From NCBI GenBank assembly GCA_910577925.1, contig CAJTOI010000002.1, positions 124,001 to 188,000 of the forward strand: a stretch of DNA of 64,000 nt, given 5' to 3'. The DNA comes from an uncultured Roseburia sp. Lineage in GTDB: Bacteria; Bacillota; Clostridia; Lachnospirales; Lachnospiraceae. The notes beneath the pieces were generated by a model. The model was not told the DNA's origin. It worked only from the letters and a program-made list of their open reading frames with translations, and ran no database searches. The stretch's first letter is position 1, and every line of letters begins with the position of its first letter. Position numbers and translations under genes: made by a program. This document shows positions 7,629-17,335 of this stretch, piece after piece.

Positions 7629-8987
7629 ATGTCAGCTGAGACAGTTGCATTGGACCCTGTCAGGTTAATGATTGCAGCCGCGCTGGGATTGGTTATTTTA
7701 TTGGTTTTGATTATCAAATTTAAGTTTCATGCAATGGTGTCCATTCTTATCGGCGCCCTGTTCATCGGCCTGATTGCGGGAATGCCCTTTGACGACATTA
7801 TTTTGGCGGTGAACGACGGAATCGGCAATACCTTAAAAGGCATCGCCCTGCTCGTCGGATTGGGCTCCATGTTCGGCGCCATACTGGAAGTCTCCGGCGG
7901 CGCACAGTCCATAGCGGTCACGCTGGTCAATAAATTCGGCGACAAACGGGCCGCATGGGCGCTCGGAATTACGGGGCTTGTAATCGCAATGCCGGTATTC
8001 TTTGACGCCGGACTGATTATTCTTATTCCGCTTGCGTTTTCCCTCGCGAAAAGAACCAGGCGGTCTTCCCTGTTCTACGTTATTCCCTTACTGGCAGGTC
8101 TCGCGGTAGGACATGCATTTATTCCTCCCACGCCGGGCCCGGTGCTGGTAGCCACGATGCTGAATGTGGAATTGGGCTGGGTGATTTTAGTCGGAGTGTT
8201 CTGCGGCATTTGCTCTATGATCGTTGCCGGCCCCGTCTGGGGCGCTTACTGCGGGAAAAAATACGATATTCCGGTGCCTGAGCATGTGGCAAATCAGGAA
8301 GACTTCGATGAATCCAAGCTGCCCGGCTTCGGACTGATCGTAGGCATCATACTGATCCCGCTTGTGCTTATCGTATTGGATTCCGTCGCGGGCTTTATTC
8401 CCGCGCTCATCCCCTTACAGCCGGTCTTCGGCTTCCTCGGGGAACCTTTCGTGGCGCTGCTGATCGCAACCGTCACCGCAATGTTTGCATTGGGGACCAG
8501 ACATGGCTACTCTCTGCCGGAGCTCGAAAAGATTATGACCAAATCGCTGGAGCCTACGGGATTAATCCTGCTGGTAACGGCCTGCGGCGGTGTGCTCCGC
8601 TATATGCTCCAGTACTCCGGACTCGGCGACGTTATCGGCAATGCGGTCGCGTCGGCGAATCTTCCGCTGGTCCTGATTGCCTTTATCGTAGCGGCGCTGG
8701 TGCGAATCTGCGTGGGTTCCGCGACCGTGGCCATGACCATGGCCGCAGGGATCGTAGCGGCAATGCCCGGTATTGCCGATTTGTCTCCGCTGTATCTGGC
8801 CTGCGTCACCGCGGCGGTGGCAGGCGGCGCAACCGTCTGCTCTCACTTCAACGATTCCGGCTTCTGGCTGGTAAAATCGCTGGTGGGACTCGATGAAAAA
8901 ACGAATTTGAAGACATGGACGATTATGGAGACGCTGGTAGGCGGAACCGGCTTTTTGGTGGCGCTTGTTATTTCTTTCTTTGCATAA
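7629..8987 (+). CDS. GntP-family gluconate/sugar-acid:H+ symporter
   Basis: This 452-residue inner-membrane permease is uniformly hydrophobic with about 12-14 helices. Family signatures include KFKFHAMVSILIGAL near residue 30, AMPVFFDAGLIILIPL near 118, and GLAVGHAFIPPTPGPVLVA near 158, the last being a hallmark of gluconate permeases. It imports gluconate or a related aldonate with protons. AAAGGAGG precedes the ATG. Expression starts at the operator-framed promoter at 7516-7589. The gene is followed after 89 bases by the dehydratase, so import and the first catabolic step are coupled. The exact sugar acid is not determined. Confidence 0.93.
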   Translation: MSAETVALDPVRLMIAAALGLVILLVLIIKFKFHAMVSILIGALFIGLIAGMPFDDIILAVNDGIGNTLKGIALLVGLGSMFGAILEVSGGAQSIAVTLVNKFGDKRAAWALGITGLVIAMPVFFDAGLIILIPLAFSLAKRTRRSSLFYVIPLLAGLAVGHAFIPPTPGPVLVATMLNVELGWVILVGVFCGICSMIVAGPVWGAYCGKKYDIPVPEHVANQEDFDESKLPGFGLIVGIILIPLVLIVLDSVAGFIPALIPLQPVFGFLGEPFVALLIATVTAMFALGTRHGYSLPELEKIMTKSLEPTGLILLVTACGGVLRYMLQYSGLGDVIGNAVASANLPLVLIAFIVAALVRICVGSATVAMTMAAGIVAAMPGIADLSPLYLACVTAAVAGGATVCSHFNDSGFWLVKSLVGLDEKTNLKTWTIMETLVGGTGFLVALVISFFA

Positions 8988-9076
8988 ACATGTCAAAAAG
9001 CAAACATTTCTATTATAATTGATTCAGCCTTATTCCTTTCCGGAATAAGCGAAATGAGAAAGGAACGGATAAACTT

Positions 9077-10828
9077 ATGGACAATTCAACATTAAAAAGT
9101 CAGGAAATGCGTAAATTAGCTCCCGAACTGGATCCCCTTCGGATCGGCACCGGCTGGAGGCCGGAGGATCTGGACAAGCCTCAGATACTGATCGAAAGCA
9201 CCTTCGGCGACAGTCATCCGGGGAGCGGCCATCTGGATCTGCTGGTGGAAGAAGTCCGCAAAGGAATCGAGCAGGCAGGCGGCAGAGGCGCGCGCTTCTT
9301 TTGTACCGATATCTGCGACGGGGAAAGTCAGGGAACGGACGGCATCAATTTCAGCCTTGCCAGCCGTGAGATGATCGCCAACATGATCGAGATCCATGCC
9401 AGCGCGACGCCCTTCGATGCCGGGGTATACCTGGCGAGCTGCGACAAGGGAATGCCTGCAAATCTGATGGGGCTGGCACGCGTAAATATTCCCGCGGTCG
9501 TCGTACCCGGCGGAACCATGAATGCGGGGCCCGAAATGCTGACGCTCGAGCAGCTCGGCATGTACAGCGCGAAATTCCAGCGGGGCGAAATCGACGAAGA
9601 AAAACTCAACTGGGCAAAATGCAATGCCTGCCCGAGCTGCGGCGCCTGCTCTTTTATCGGGACGGCGTCCACCATGCAGATCATGGCGGAGGCATTGGGG
9701 CTGGCCCTTCCGGGAAGCGCACTGATGCCCGCCACCAGCCCGGATTTGCTGAACTATGCGAAAAAAGCCGGAGAAAGAGCCGTACAGATGGCCTTAGAGC
9801 CCGGTATGTGTCCCGCCGATCTTGTGACGGAAGCAAGCTTTGAGAATGCGATTCTGGTCCATGCCGCCATTTCGGGAAGCACAAACTGCCTTTTGCATAT
9901 CCCCGCTCTTGCCCATGAATTCGGCATTGAACTCACCGGGGATACCTTTGACCGGCTGCACCGGAACGCGCGCTATCTTCTGAATATCCGCCCCGCAGGA
10001 AAATGGCCCGCAGAGTGCTTCTATTATGCCGGCGGAGTTCCCGCTGTTATGGAGGAAATCAGAGAGCATCTCCATCTGGATGCAAAGACGGTCACGGGAA
10101 AAACGCTCGGAGAAAACCTGGATGAGCTCAAAAAGAACGGATTTTACGCGCGCTGTGAAAAATGGCTCGAAGAATTTAACAAACGCTACCATGTCAGCCT
10201 GACGAAAACGGATATCATCCGTCCCTATGACGATCCGATCGGTGTCGACGGAAGCATCGCGATTCTGAAAGGAAATCTCGCACCGGAAGGCGCCGTGATC
10301 AAGCATACTGCCTGCCCAAAGGAAATGTTTAAGGCTGTTTTAAGAGCGCGTCCCTTTGACAGTGAGGAGGAATGTCTCGACGCCGTTTTAAAGCACAACG
10401 TACAAAAAGGCGACGCGGTCTTTATCCGTTATGAGGGACCTAAGGCCAGCGGCATGCCGGAAATGTTTTATACTTCGGAAGCCATCAGCAGCGACAGCGA
10501 GCTTGGGAAAAGCATCGCCCTGATTACCGACGGCCGCTTTTCCGGCGCATCCACGGGACCGGTAATCGGACACTGCAGCCCCGAGGCCGCAGACGGCGGC
10601 CCCATCGCGCTGGTTGAGGAAGGAGACCTGATTGAAATCGATGTGACAGAGAGAAAGTTAAATATTATCGGTGTCGACGGCGTCAGGAAAACACCGGAAG
10701 AGATCGAGGAAATCCTGACCGTACGCCGGGAAAACTGGAAGCCGAGACCGCATAAATATCAGAAAGGTGTCCTGCGCTTATTCAGTCAGCACGCGGCAAG
10801 TCCGATGAAAGGCGCTTATTTAGAGTAG
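9077..10828 (+). CDS. IlvD/Edd-family sugar-acid dehydratase
   Basis: This 583-residue Fe-S dehydratase removes water from a sugar acid or dihydroxy acid to give a 2-keto-3-deoxy product. Likely cluster cysteines are C80 (DICDGESQG), C122 (ASCDKGMPA) and C188/C191 (PSCGACSF). The C-terminal ITDGRFSGASTGPVIGH and GGPIALVEEGDLIEID blocks are diagnostic for the family. The central SGSTNCLLHIPALAHEFG resembles the YjhG/YagF aldonate branch more than biosynthetic IlvD. Location behind a GntR regulator and GntP permease supports a catabolic aldonate role. No kinase or aldolase for the product lies in the window. Its stop is one base from the convergent JetD stop with no evident terminator. Confidence 0.87.
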   Translation: MDNSTLKSQEMRKLAPELDPLRIGTGWRPEDLDKPQILIESTFGDSHPGSGHLDLLVEEVRKGIEQAGGRGARFFCTDICDGESQGTDGINFSLASREMIANMIEIHASATPFDAGVYLASCDKGMPANLMGLARVNIPAVVVPGGTMNAGPEMLTLEQLGMYSAKFQRGEIDEEKLNWAKCNACPSCGACSFIGTASTMQIMAEALGLALPGSALMPATSPDLLNYAKKAGERAVQMALEPGMCPADLVTEASFENAILVHAAISGSTNCLLHIPALAHEFGIELTGDTFDRLHRNARYLLNIRPAGKWPAECFYYAGGVPAVMEEIREHLHLDAKTVTGKTLGENLDELKKNGFYARCEKWLEEFNKRYHVSLTKTDIIRPYDDPIGVDGSIAILKGNLAPEGAVIKHTACPKEMFKAVLRARPFDSEEECLDAVLKHNVQKGDAVFIRYEGPKASGMPEMFYTSEAISSDSELGKSIALITDGRFSGASTGPVIGHCSPEAADGGPIALVEEGDLIEIDVTERKLNIIGVDGVRKTPEEIEEILTVRRENWKPRPHKYQKGVLRLFSQHAASPMKGAYLE

Positions 10829-10829
10829 C

Positions 10830-12146
10830 CTATTCAATCCCGGCGGCGTCGAATCTTATGTCACTCAGCAAATCCTCCAGAAGATTTTCCTGATATGCGG
10901 CCGCTTGTTTTTCCTTTATGCGTTCCGCGGTCTTCCGCAGCAGAGGATTTCTGACATGTTCCAGTTTTGACGCCCCCGCCGTCCCCAGGTCTTCCCCCGA
11001 AAGACTGTTTTCATAATCATCCGGCGACATTCTCCATATGTGAATCCGATCCCCGTATTTCTGCCACAGCCTGTCTGCGATCCCGATTCCGTCCGGGTCT
11101 ATGTCGCCGCTGTAATAAATCCGGGCACCCGCGTCAAGCACGAGCGGGATCAGTTCCTGTGCCGCCGCACGGAGCTGTCCCGACGTGCACAGCATCGTCA
11201 GATTTTTGTCTTTTAAATGGTCCAAAAGATAGCTGAAAACCATCTCGTTTTCTACCACATACACCCTGTCTTCGGCTGCCTCTACACCGGTAATCCCTCT
11301 CAGGTTCTCCATGGTAATCACATACGGCTCCCGCAATCTACAGAAGGCATCATAGGCCGGATGCCAGCCGTTCTCTGTCCTCAGGCGCAGACCGTACGCA
11401 TGTACCATAGAGGACACATTATCCGGCGCAATCCCTGCGCCGAGCAAAAGCTCCCTCCACTGATGCGCGTTTTGGGGAAATTCCGTTTTTTTGAGGAAGC
11501 AGACTGCATGTACCAGAAGCTGTCCTGCGGAAGTACCGCGGTCAAAGTAGTGAGGATTGCCGGAAATTTCTGCGGCAAATACCGCGAGAGGGCTCTCATC
11601 CTCCGTCGCTTTTGCGCGCTCCAGTTTCAGAAGTGCGGCCCCAACATTTTTCGCCAGCATTTCGGCCTGATCTCTGTCCTTTCCGTACTCTTTGATCAGA
11701 AGCTGGTACCCGTATTTCTTTTCGGCAATCAGCCCCTGCATCCACAGAAACGCCATCGACTCACTGTCTGCCTGTTCAAGAAAAAACTGTCCGAGCCTGT
11801 TTAAGAACCCGCTTTTCTTCTTCTGCTCTTCCTCCCTCTGCCCCTGGTTTGTGGAGAGTTTTTCTCCAAAATATGCCTCCAGGACCTCCCGCATATCCAC
11901 CGGGGCATAACGCGTCTTCTGCAGCCCCTGCTCAAATTCCGCAAAAGAAAACCGAATCGTCTCATCATAAAATATTTTCCCGAGAATCCCGCCGATTGCC
12001 CGGCGCTCCGCCGCAGAAGTCTCCTTCAGCGTGATGTGTCCTGCCGCCTTTCCGTATGATTTCCATTTTTTCCGAAGTTCCTGAAAGCATCTCTGATATT
12101 CGTTCAGGCTCTTAAAATATTCTGCACATTCTCTGTTACTGCACAT
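10830..12146 (-). CDS. jetD: Wadjet subunit JetD, Toprim nuclease (DUF2399/TIGR02679-like)
   Basis: JetD is the nuclease of Wadjet, which detects and cuts circular plasmids. This 438-residue protein has a helical N-terminal arm and a C-terminal Toprim domain. Visible catalytic residues are a glutamate in VYVVENEMVF (about 299) and the acidic triad in YSGDIDPDGIG (about 348, 350 and 352), with CTSGQ before it. These features fit the DUF2399 type. The chosen ATG (MCSNRECAEYF) has GAGG seven bases upstream and overlaps jetC by 11 bases; an earlier ATG would add five residues. It is the last gene of the six-gene defence operon. All expected active-site acids are present, so it is probably functional. 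Confidence 0.88.
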   Translation of the reverse strand: MCSNRECAEYFKSLNEYQRCFQELRKKWKSYGKAAGHITLKETSAAERRAIGGILGKIFYDETIRFSFAEFEQGLQKTRYAPVDMREVLEAYFGEKLSTNQGQREEEQKKKSGFLNRLGQFFLEQADSESMAFLWMQGLIAEKKYGYQLLIKEYGKDRDQAEMLAKNVGAALLKLERAKATEDESPLAVFAAEISGNPHYFDRGTSAGQLLVHAVCFLKKTEFPQNAHQWRELLLGAGIAPDNVSSMVHAYGLRLRTENGWHPAYDAFCRLREPYVITMENLRGITGVEAAEDRVYVVENEMVFSYLLDHLKDKNLTMLCTSGQLRAAAQELIPLVLDAGARIYYSGDIDPDGIGIADRLWQKYGDRIHIWRMSPDDYENSLSGEDLGTAGASKLEHVRNPLLRKTAERIKEKQAAAYQENLLEDLLSDIRFDAAGIE

Positions 12147-15100
12147 CCAACATCCTCTCATGCCCGTTCCATGTATATCGAATCACAGAAACCGTCTGTG
12201 AATTCTGCGGTCTTAGCAGCTCTGCAATTCGGAGCTCCCTGACGGTCTCAAAACAGCCCCACAGAGCCTGCGAATTCATGATATAGTCAAAGTCAAGCTT
12301 GTGGACGAGCTCAAACATACTGCTGATATTCTTATCGTCGACTCCGGCAAACGCCTCATCGAGCGCGACCATGCGCGGATGATCCTCATTCTCTGCTTTC
12401 TGATACTGCGCATTGACCGCCGCAAAGAGGGGCACATACATCGCCATTGCCTTCTCTCCGCCGCTGAATCGGTTAAATGCGGCATTTGTTAAAGGTCTGC
12501 GCAGCTCCTCGCCCCGTCTGAAAAACATCTGAAATTCAAACCACTGCCGATAATCCAGTGCATCCCTCACCAGTTCCATATAGTTAACAACACCGCCGTC
12601 CTCCTCAAGCCGCAGCTTTTCCATGCGGATTTTACTGCGGAAATGGGCCGCAACCCGCTCGATATCTTCCATCGTCAGAAGCGCGCGGTCCCGAAGCAAA
12701 ATCTGTTCCAGCTCCACGGTGTCAAGCTCCGCGTCGTTTTCCGCCCGTTTCGGCTTCCAGTCCAGCGAGAAACGCAATCCCATGGAGGTGTCCATCCCCT
12801 TCATAAGCCCTGACATGTCCAAAACCCATTTCCTGCTCTCCGCAATCCGGTCCGTCAGCTGCTGACTGATGGTCTGTGACAGAATATCCTCAAATAACTC
12901 ACGGTCCCTTTTCTGAATCAGAAGTTCTGTCTCTTCAATTGCGGACTTTAATATCCCGTAAAACTCCTCCAGATATACTTTCTTTCCATTCCACACGGAG
13001 ACAATACGCACTCGTTTTCGAAGCGCGCCGCCGTCTGCAATTTCCGAGAACGCATTCTCCTCCCCGAAGCAATCCTCCATCGCGGTTCCATAGCTTGCCA
13101 GACTGCCGTTGTGGCGCTGGTAAACCTGATACAGCGCATTGAGGATATCTCCCTGTTCTCTTCCCTTGTCGCTTTCCCGAAGCACCCCCGCCGCTTCCTT
13201 TGCACAATCCGAAAGCGCACGGTTCTCCCGTTTCAGAACAAGCTTTAAGGAAAGCTCCTCCTCAAAATAATTTCTGAGACAGGTTTCCTCCGAAATGGCC
13301 TGCCGCAGCTGCTCTTTCTGTTTCGGCTCAGATTCCAGCAGACTTTTTATTCTCTCATCCAGACGCGTCAGCTGCTCTTTTAAAGTGTCGCTTTCCGCAC
13401 GGATATATCCCAATTCGTCCCCCAGCTGCCGCAGACGTTTTGCCCGCTCCGCAATTTCCGGGCGATTGAGATAGTCTTCATACTGCTGTATCTGAATCTC
13501 AAACTCTTTCACTCTGATACCGTAGCTACGTTTTTCCAAAAAAGCATCGTCCATATCCTGCTCACTTCTGGCCATCTGCTCTTCCCTGTCCCGGCGGCCT
13601 GCGCGCACGGTCCCAATCTGTAACAGGATTTCCCGAATCCTCCGCCAAATACTCCGGTACTCCTCAGCCGCATCACAAACCTCCTCATATGCCTCCCCGG
13701 TTCTCCCGTAAGGAAACGGTTTGCACCGCTGCAGCATTCTCTGATACTGCTGATTCTTTTTCTGTGCCAGACTCTGCTCCTGCTTCTCCTGTCTCTCAAA
13801 TTCTGCTTCCGCCATCTGCAATGCCAGACTGCATTCCCTTTCCCGCTCCAGGGCAGTGTTGATATCGGAAAATCCCGGCAGCTTCTGATATTCCGTCTGC
13901 AGCCGTTCCAGACGTCCGTTTATCTGCGCAATCTCGATTTCGGCATTTGATACCGTCTGTGCCAGCTCACGGATTTTTTCCTGGAGTTCCAGGATTTTCT
14001 GTTCCTTGCGCCTCTTTCTTGCAAGTCTGCCGACAAACTCTGCCTCGCCTGTTTTCCCCGCTTTTCCCGCCAGCATACCCTGGCGGAAATATCCGTCCCT
14101 TCCAAGATAAATGCCGGATTCGGCTCCCCTTTTCTCATAGATATTGCTTAATATTTTAGCGACAGCCTCTTTTCGTCCTCCTTCCATCTCTTCGCTGACC
14201 GTCAGTCCCCCAAAATCAGACGTTCCGTATTTTTCCACGCACAAAACCGTATCTAAAAACTCCGGGCATTCGCTCCGAATTCTATCATAATCCTCCGGAG
14301 AAACCACCAGCGCGTCCAGAATTCCCATTTGCTGCAGCTGCGCCTCAATCCGCGCGCGGGATTCCATATCCAATGCTTCGGAAAACTCTACCGCCTTATA
14401 AAACGGCACAGCCGCAATCCCCGCTTTGTGCATTGCAAGTCTGGAAAGCTCGATGCTTTTATCCCGCTCCGGTTCCACTTCCGCCTGGTTCTGCACTCTT
14501 ACAAGTTCTTCTTTCGTCTGTTCCAGCGCTTCTCTCCCGCGCTTAAGCGCATGTTCTCCGTCGCTCTTCCTGTCCGTCAGTTCCTGACGCTGCCTTTCAT
14601 AATCCGTGCGCAGCAGTTCCTGCAGAGCTCCCGCATCGTCCACCGACCGGTACTGCCGGATCTTCTCCTCCGCCTCTCGCAGCACCGCTTCCGCCGGGCG
14701 CCACTCTACAGAAGCTTTGCCCGCGTCAAAAATATCCGCAATCCACTGATCGACGGAGCGGACAACCTGCTCCTGCGCCGCATCAAACTCCCGCTCTCTT
14801 TCAGCTTTCTGATGCCCAAGCTGCTCTAACAGACAGGCGAGCGCATCGTACTCACCGGAAAGCTCCTCGTACCGCAAAATTATTTTCTTACATTCTTCCA
14901 GCTGTTTTTTCAGATTTACAAGATTCTGCTCAATCTCATCCGTGTTCTCATACTCCCCTGTTTCTGTCATCCGAACTGCATTCTTATGCCGGTCCCACCG
15001 CAGAATTTCCTGCTGTTCTTCCAGTTCCGCTTTCTCGTCCTCAAGCTCCCCCTGCCTCATCTCAAGACGCGTCCGAATTTCTTTCAGCTGCCGCTCTGCC

Positions 15101-16200
15101 TCCCGGATTCGCTCCTTACATTCCTGAATCTTGCCTTCCCATTTCCGCTCCTGCGCTTCCGCCTCTTCTTTGTTCTTCTTTGCCGTCTCCAGTTTTCGGT
15201 CTGTTTCCTCCAGATCCGTGTCCAAAAGTCCGGCCCGTTCCGTCTCGTTGAGCTTCCTCTGCTCTTCCAGTTCTTCGAGCCGCCGCGTCTTTTCCGTCTG
15301 CTCCGCTTTAATTTCCCGCTTCCTTTGTTCCTGGGAATCAAGCTGCCGCTGCGCCGTCTCGACCTCCTGTTTTTTCGCGAGATAAGCCTGCGCTTTTTTC
15401 GCGAGCATATACTGATTGTAGCGGGTATATTCATTGCGGATAATTCTGACATCCGAAAAAGCCCGGTTCAGCGTGTCCAGACTGTCCTGAATCTCATCCA
15501 TCTTCTCCATCGCGTCAACCATGGCGCGCAGATCCTCGTCCGTCAGCGTCTGCAGAGAATCATTAAGGATTTCATATACCTTTGTCGGTTTAAATTCTTT
15601 AGAGAGCTTCGGCGCGCGGACTTTTACAAGCAGCCGGATAAACTGCTCATACTGCGCCGCCTTTCGAAATCCGAAAATATACTGATTGACATACTTCTTA
15701 TATTCCCTCTGACTGTCCGTAAAATAATTGTCCTCGCCAAGTTCTCCTTTCAGTTCCCGCTTGTCATATGGAATCCGCACCGACCCGACTTCCTTATAGA
15801 GCGATATATCATATCCGATTCTCCTTCCGTCTAAAATGACAAACCCCCAGAAATCCATCGGTTTCCCGCGTTTCGCGCGCTGCCCGATTCCGATCGTGCG
15901 GTATTCTCCCGACTCCTCCTTTTTAAATTCCAAAAACAGATAACCGGTTGCCTCATCCTTCCCTTCTTCGCCCAGAAAATAATATTCCATTCTCCGGTCG
16001 CTTGAACCAAACGGGTCCAGACGGCTTGGCGTGCGGTCTCCGTCCAGCACAAACGGAATAAAACTCTGGGTTGTGATGGACTTGCCGGAACCGTTCTGCC
16101 CGCGGAGAAGAAGCTTTCCGCCGGCAAATTCAAAATCTTCCTCGTCGTACAACCAGAAATTCACAAACCCGATGCGGTTCATTTTCCAACGCTCCCTCAC
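12136..16200 (-). CDS. jetC: Wadjet subunit JetC, SMC/MukB-like ATPase (TIGR02680-like)
   Basis: JetC is the condensin-like motor of Wadjet; it extrudes DNA loops by ATP hydrolysis. The 1354-residue protein has Walker A GQNGSGKS at residues 34-41, long coiled coils at about 230-460 and 690-1010 around a hinge-like middle, the ABC signature FSGGEKAMAM at about 1245, and Walker B MVALDEAF near 1279. The N-terminus RERWKMNRIGFVNFW resembles the RWxPxRAG start of the TIGR02680 family. This supports the GTG start, which overlaps the jetB stop as GTGA. ATG at 16182 is an alternative. The reading frame is intact over 4 kb. Confidence 0.92.
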   Translation of the reverse strand: MRERWKMNRIGFVNFWLYDEEDFEFAGGKLLLRGQNGSGKSITTQSFIPFVLDGDRTPSRLDPFGSSDRRMEYYFLGEEGKDEATGYLFLEFKKEESGEYRTIGIGQRAKRGKPMDFWGFVILDGRRIGYDISLYKEVGSVRIPYDKRELKGELGEDNYFTDSQREYKKYVNQYIFGFRKAAQYEQFIRLLVKVRAPKLSKEFKPTKVYEILNDSLQTLTDEDLRAMVDAMEKMDEIQDSLDTLNRAFSDVRIIRNEYTRYNQYMLAKKAQAYLAKKQEVETAQRQLDSQEQRKREIKAEQTEKTRRLEELEEQRKLNETERAGLLDTDLEETDRKLETAKKNKEEAEAQERKWEGKIQECKERIREAERQLKEIRTRLEMRQGELEDEKAELEEQQEILRWDRHKNAVRMTETGEYENTDEIEQNLVNLKKQLEECKKIILRYEELSGEYDALACLLEQLGHQKAEREREFDAAQEQVVRSVDQWIADIFDAGKASVEWRPAEAVLREAEEKIRQYRSVDDAGALQELLRTDYERQRQELTDRKSDGEHALKRGREALEQTKEELVRVQNQAEVEPERDKSIELSRLAMHKAGIAAVPFYKAVEFSEALDMESRARIEAQLQQMGILDALVVSPEDYDRIRSECPEFLDTVLCVEKYGTSDFGGLTVSEEMEGGRKEAVAKILSNIYEKRGAESGIYLGRDGYFRQGMLAGKAGKTGEAEFVGRLARKRRKEQKILELQEKIRELAQTVSNAEIEIAQINGRLERLQTEYQKLPGFSDINTALERERECSLALQMAEAEFERQEKQEQSLAQKKNQQYQRMLQRCKPFPYGRTGEAYEEVCDAAEEYRSIWRRIREILLQIGTVRAGRRDREEQMARSEQDMDDAFLEKRSYGIRVKEFEIQIQQYEDYLNRPEIAERAKRLRQLGDELGYIRAESDTLKEQLTRLDERIKSLLESEPKQKEQLRQAISEETCLRNYFEEELSLKLVLKRENRALSDCAKEAAGVLRESDKGREQGDILNALYQVYQRHNGSLASYGTAMEDCFGEENAFSEIADGGALRKRVRIVSVWNGKKVYLEEFYGILKSAIEETELLIQKRDRELFEDILSQTISQQLTDRIAESRKWVLDMSGLMKGMDTSMGLRFSLDWKPKRAENDAELDTVELEQILLRDRALLTMEDIERVAAHFRSKIRMEKLRLEEDGGVVNYMELVRDALDYRQWFEFQMFFRRGEELRRPLTNAAFNRFSGGEKAMAMYVPLFAAVNAQYQKAENEDHPRMVALDEAFAGVDDKNISSMFELVHKLDFDYIMNSQALWGCFETVRELRIAELLRPQNSQTVSVIRYTWNGHERMLDVQ

Positions 16201-17333
16201 TCCGCCGTACCTCCCTTAAAATCATCCGGATAAAAACCTGCGCCCCTTCCTGCTGTCGGTAATACCGCAAGCAGCTCTCCGTCACACCGAACCATCAGCC
16301 AGTTTTTCATATAACCGAGAATGGTCTCCGACAGCCTGTCCTCATCCATCTCCCGAAATTCTTTGCTCCAGGCATCTTTCCATTCTTTTCGACAGTCGGA
16401 TATAAGCCCGGCAAACGCTTCCTTTGTCATGTAAATACATTCATTTTCTTTCTTTTCCAGTTTCCCGTCGGACACGCCCTTTTGAATCTTTGCGCACACT
16501 AAGAGCACCACCTCCGGAAGCATGGCGTCCCTCGGGTGCACTGCGCCATAACAGTCATCCTCATCCAGTGTCAAAAATGCGGCATTTTTGTAGATATCCA
16601 GATTTCCTCCGAGATTTTCATTTAGGTATTTTGCAACCCACTGTCTCTGATTTTTCAGATAGAGCGCGTCCGCATCTTCATTTCCGTCCCAGCAAAACGA
16701 CGGGCATACGGAAAGCTGTCTGTACACGCGGTTGACACGCATTGCGCCCCTGTCCTCTTTCAATTCCCCAAAATCCGCTTTCTCGAAATCCTCCCAGCGC
16801 TCACAGGCCGAAATATCCGTCGGAAAACTGGTCGCAAAATATTTGGAATAACCGGTATTTTCATACAGGACTTCCTGACCGGTCTCTGCGCCGAACGCCT
16901 CGCTGCTCCCCTCGTACACGCGCAACATCTGCAGCCGCTCCATATACAACAGAACACGCACCAGAGATTTTCTCTGTGTAAACGAGGTCCAGTCGATGTC
17001 CATATAAGCCTTTAACTGCGTCTCAACATAGTCGATCAGTTCGGATAAGAGAAACTGCTCCTGCTCCTCCTTATCCTCGAGATACATCAAAACAACACAC
17101 AGAATACAGTAATCCCGGATATCCGTAAACTCCGAAATCCCCATAAAGCTTTCCGCATGCGCCGGTCTTTTTTCGAGTTTCAGAAGATTTTCCGTGTGAA
17201 TCAATTTCCAGCCGAGCAGTTCCCGCACAAATCTCTGGAAATTCGGAATGTCTCTTTTCACTTTATAATAAGTTTCTTTCTCACTGTCCCTGCAAATCCA
17301 GAAATTTTCAAACAGCGTTCTGACTTCATTCAT
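16197..17333 (-). CDS. jetB: Wadjet subunit JetB, KITE-like (DUF2398/TIGR02678-like)
   Basis: JetB is the MukE-like accessory subunit that dimerises and joins the kleisin JetA to the SMC protein JetC. The 378-residue protein has helical segments and winged-helix-like regions. The pattern RDYCILCVVLMYLEDKEE (about 71-88), followed by LLSELIDYVE and SLVRVLLYMERLQMLRVYEG, fits the TIGR02678 family. It begins two bases after the jetA stop, with its GGAG ribosome site inside jetA, and its TGA overlaps the GTG of jetC. Such coupling suits fixed subunit ratios. Identification rests on order, length and pattern rather than catalytic residues. Confidence 0.85.
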   Translation of the reverse strand: MNEVRTLFENFWICRDSEKETYYKVKRDIPNFQRFVRELLGWKLIHTENLLKLEKRPAHAESFMGISEFTDIRDYCILCVVLMYLEDKEEQEQFLLSELIDYVETQLKAYMDIDWTSFTQRKSLVRVLLYMERLQMLRVYEGSSEAFGAETGQEVLYENTGYSKYFATSFPTDISACERWEDFEKADFGELKEDRGAMRVNRVYRQLSVCPSFCWDGNEDADALYLKNQRQWVAKYLNENLGGNLDIYKNAAFLTLDEDDCYGAVHPRDAMLPEVVLLVCAKIQKGVSDGKLEKKENECIYMTKEAFAGLISDCRKEWKDAWSKEFREMDEDRLSETILGYMKNWLMVRCDGELLAVLPTAGRGAGFYPDDFKGGTAE

Positions 17334-17335
17334 AC

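Noticed and set aside
14986..15834. Plus-strand open frame opposite jetC, leucine- and phenylalanine-rich
   Set aside because: It mirrors the coiled-coil codons of JetC; no ribosome site or family pattern.
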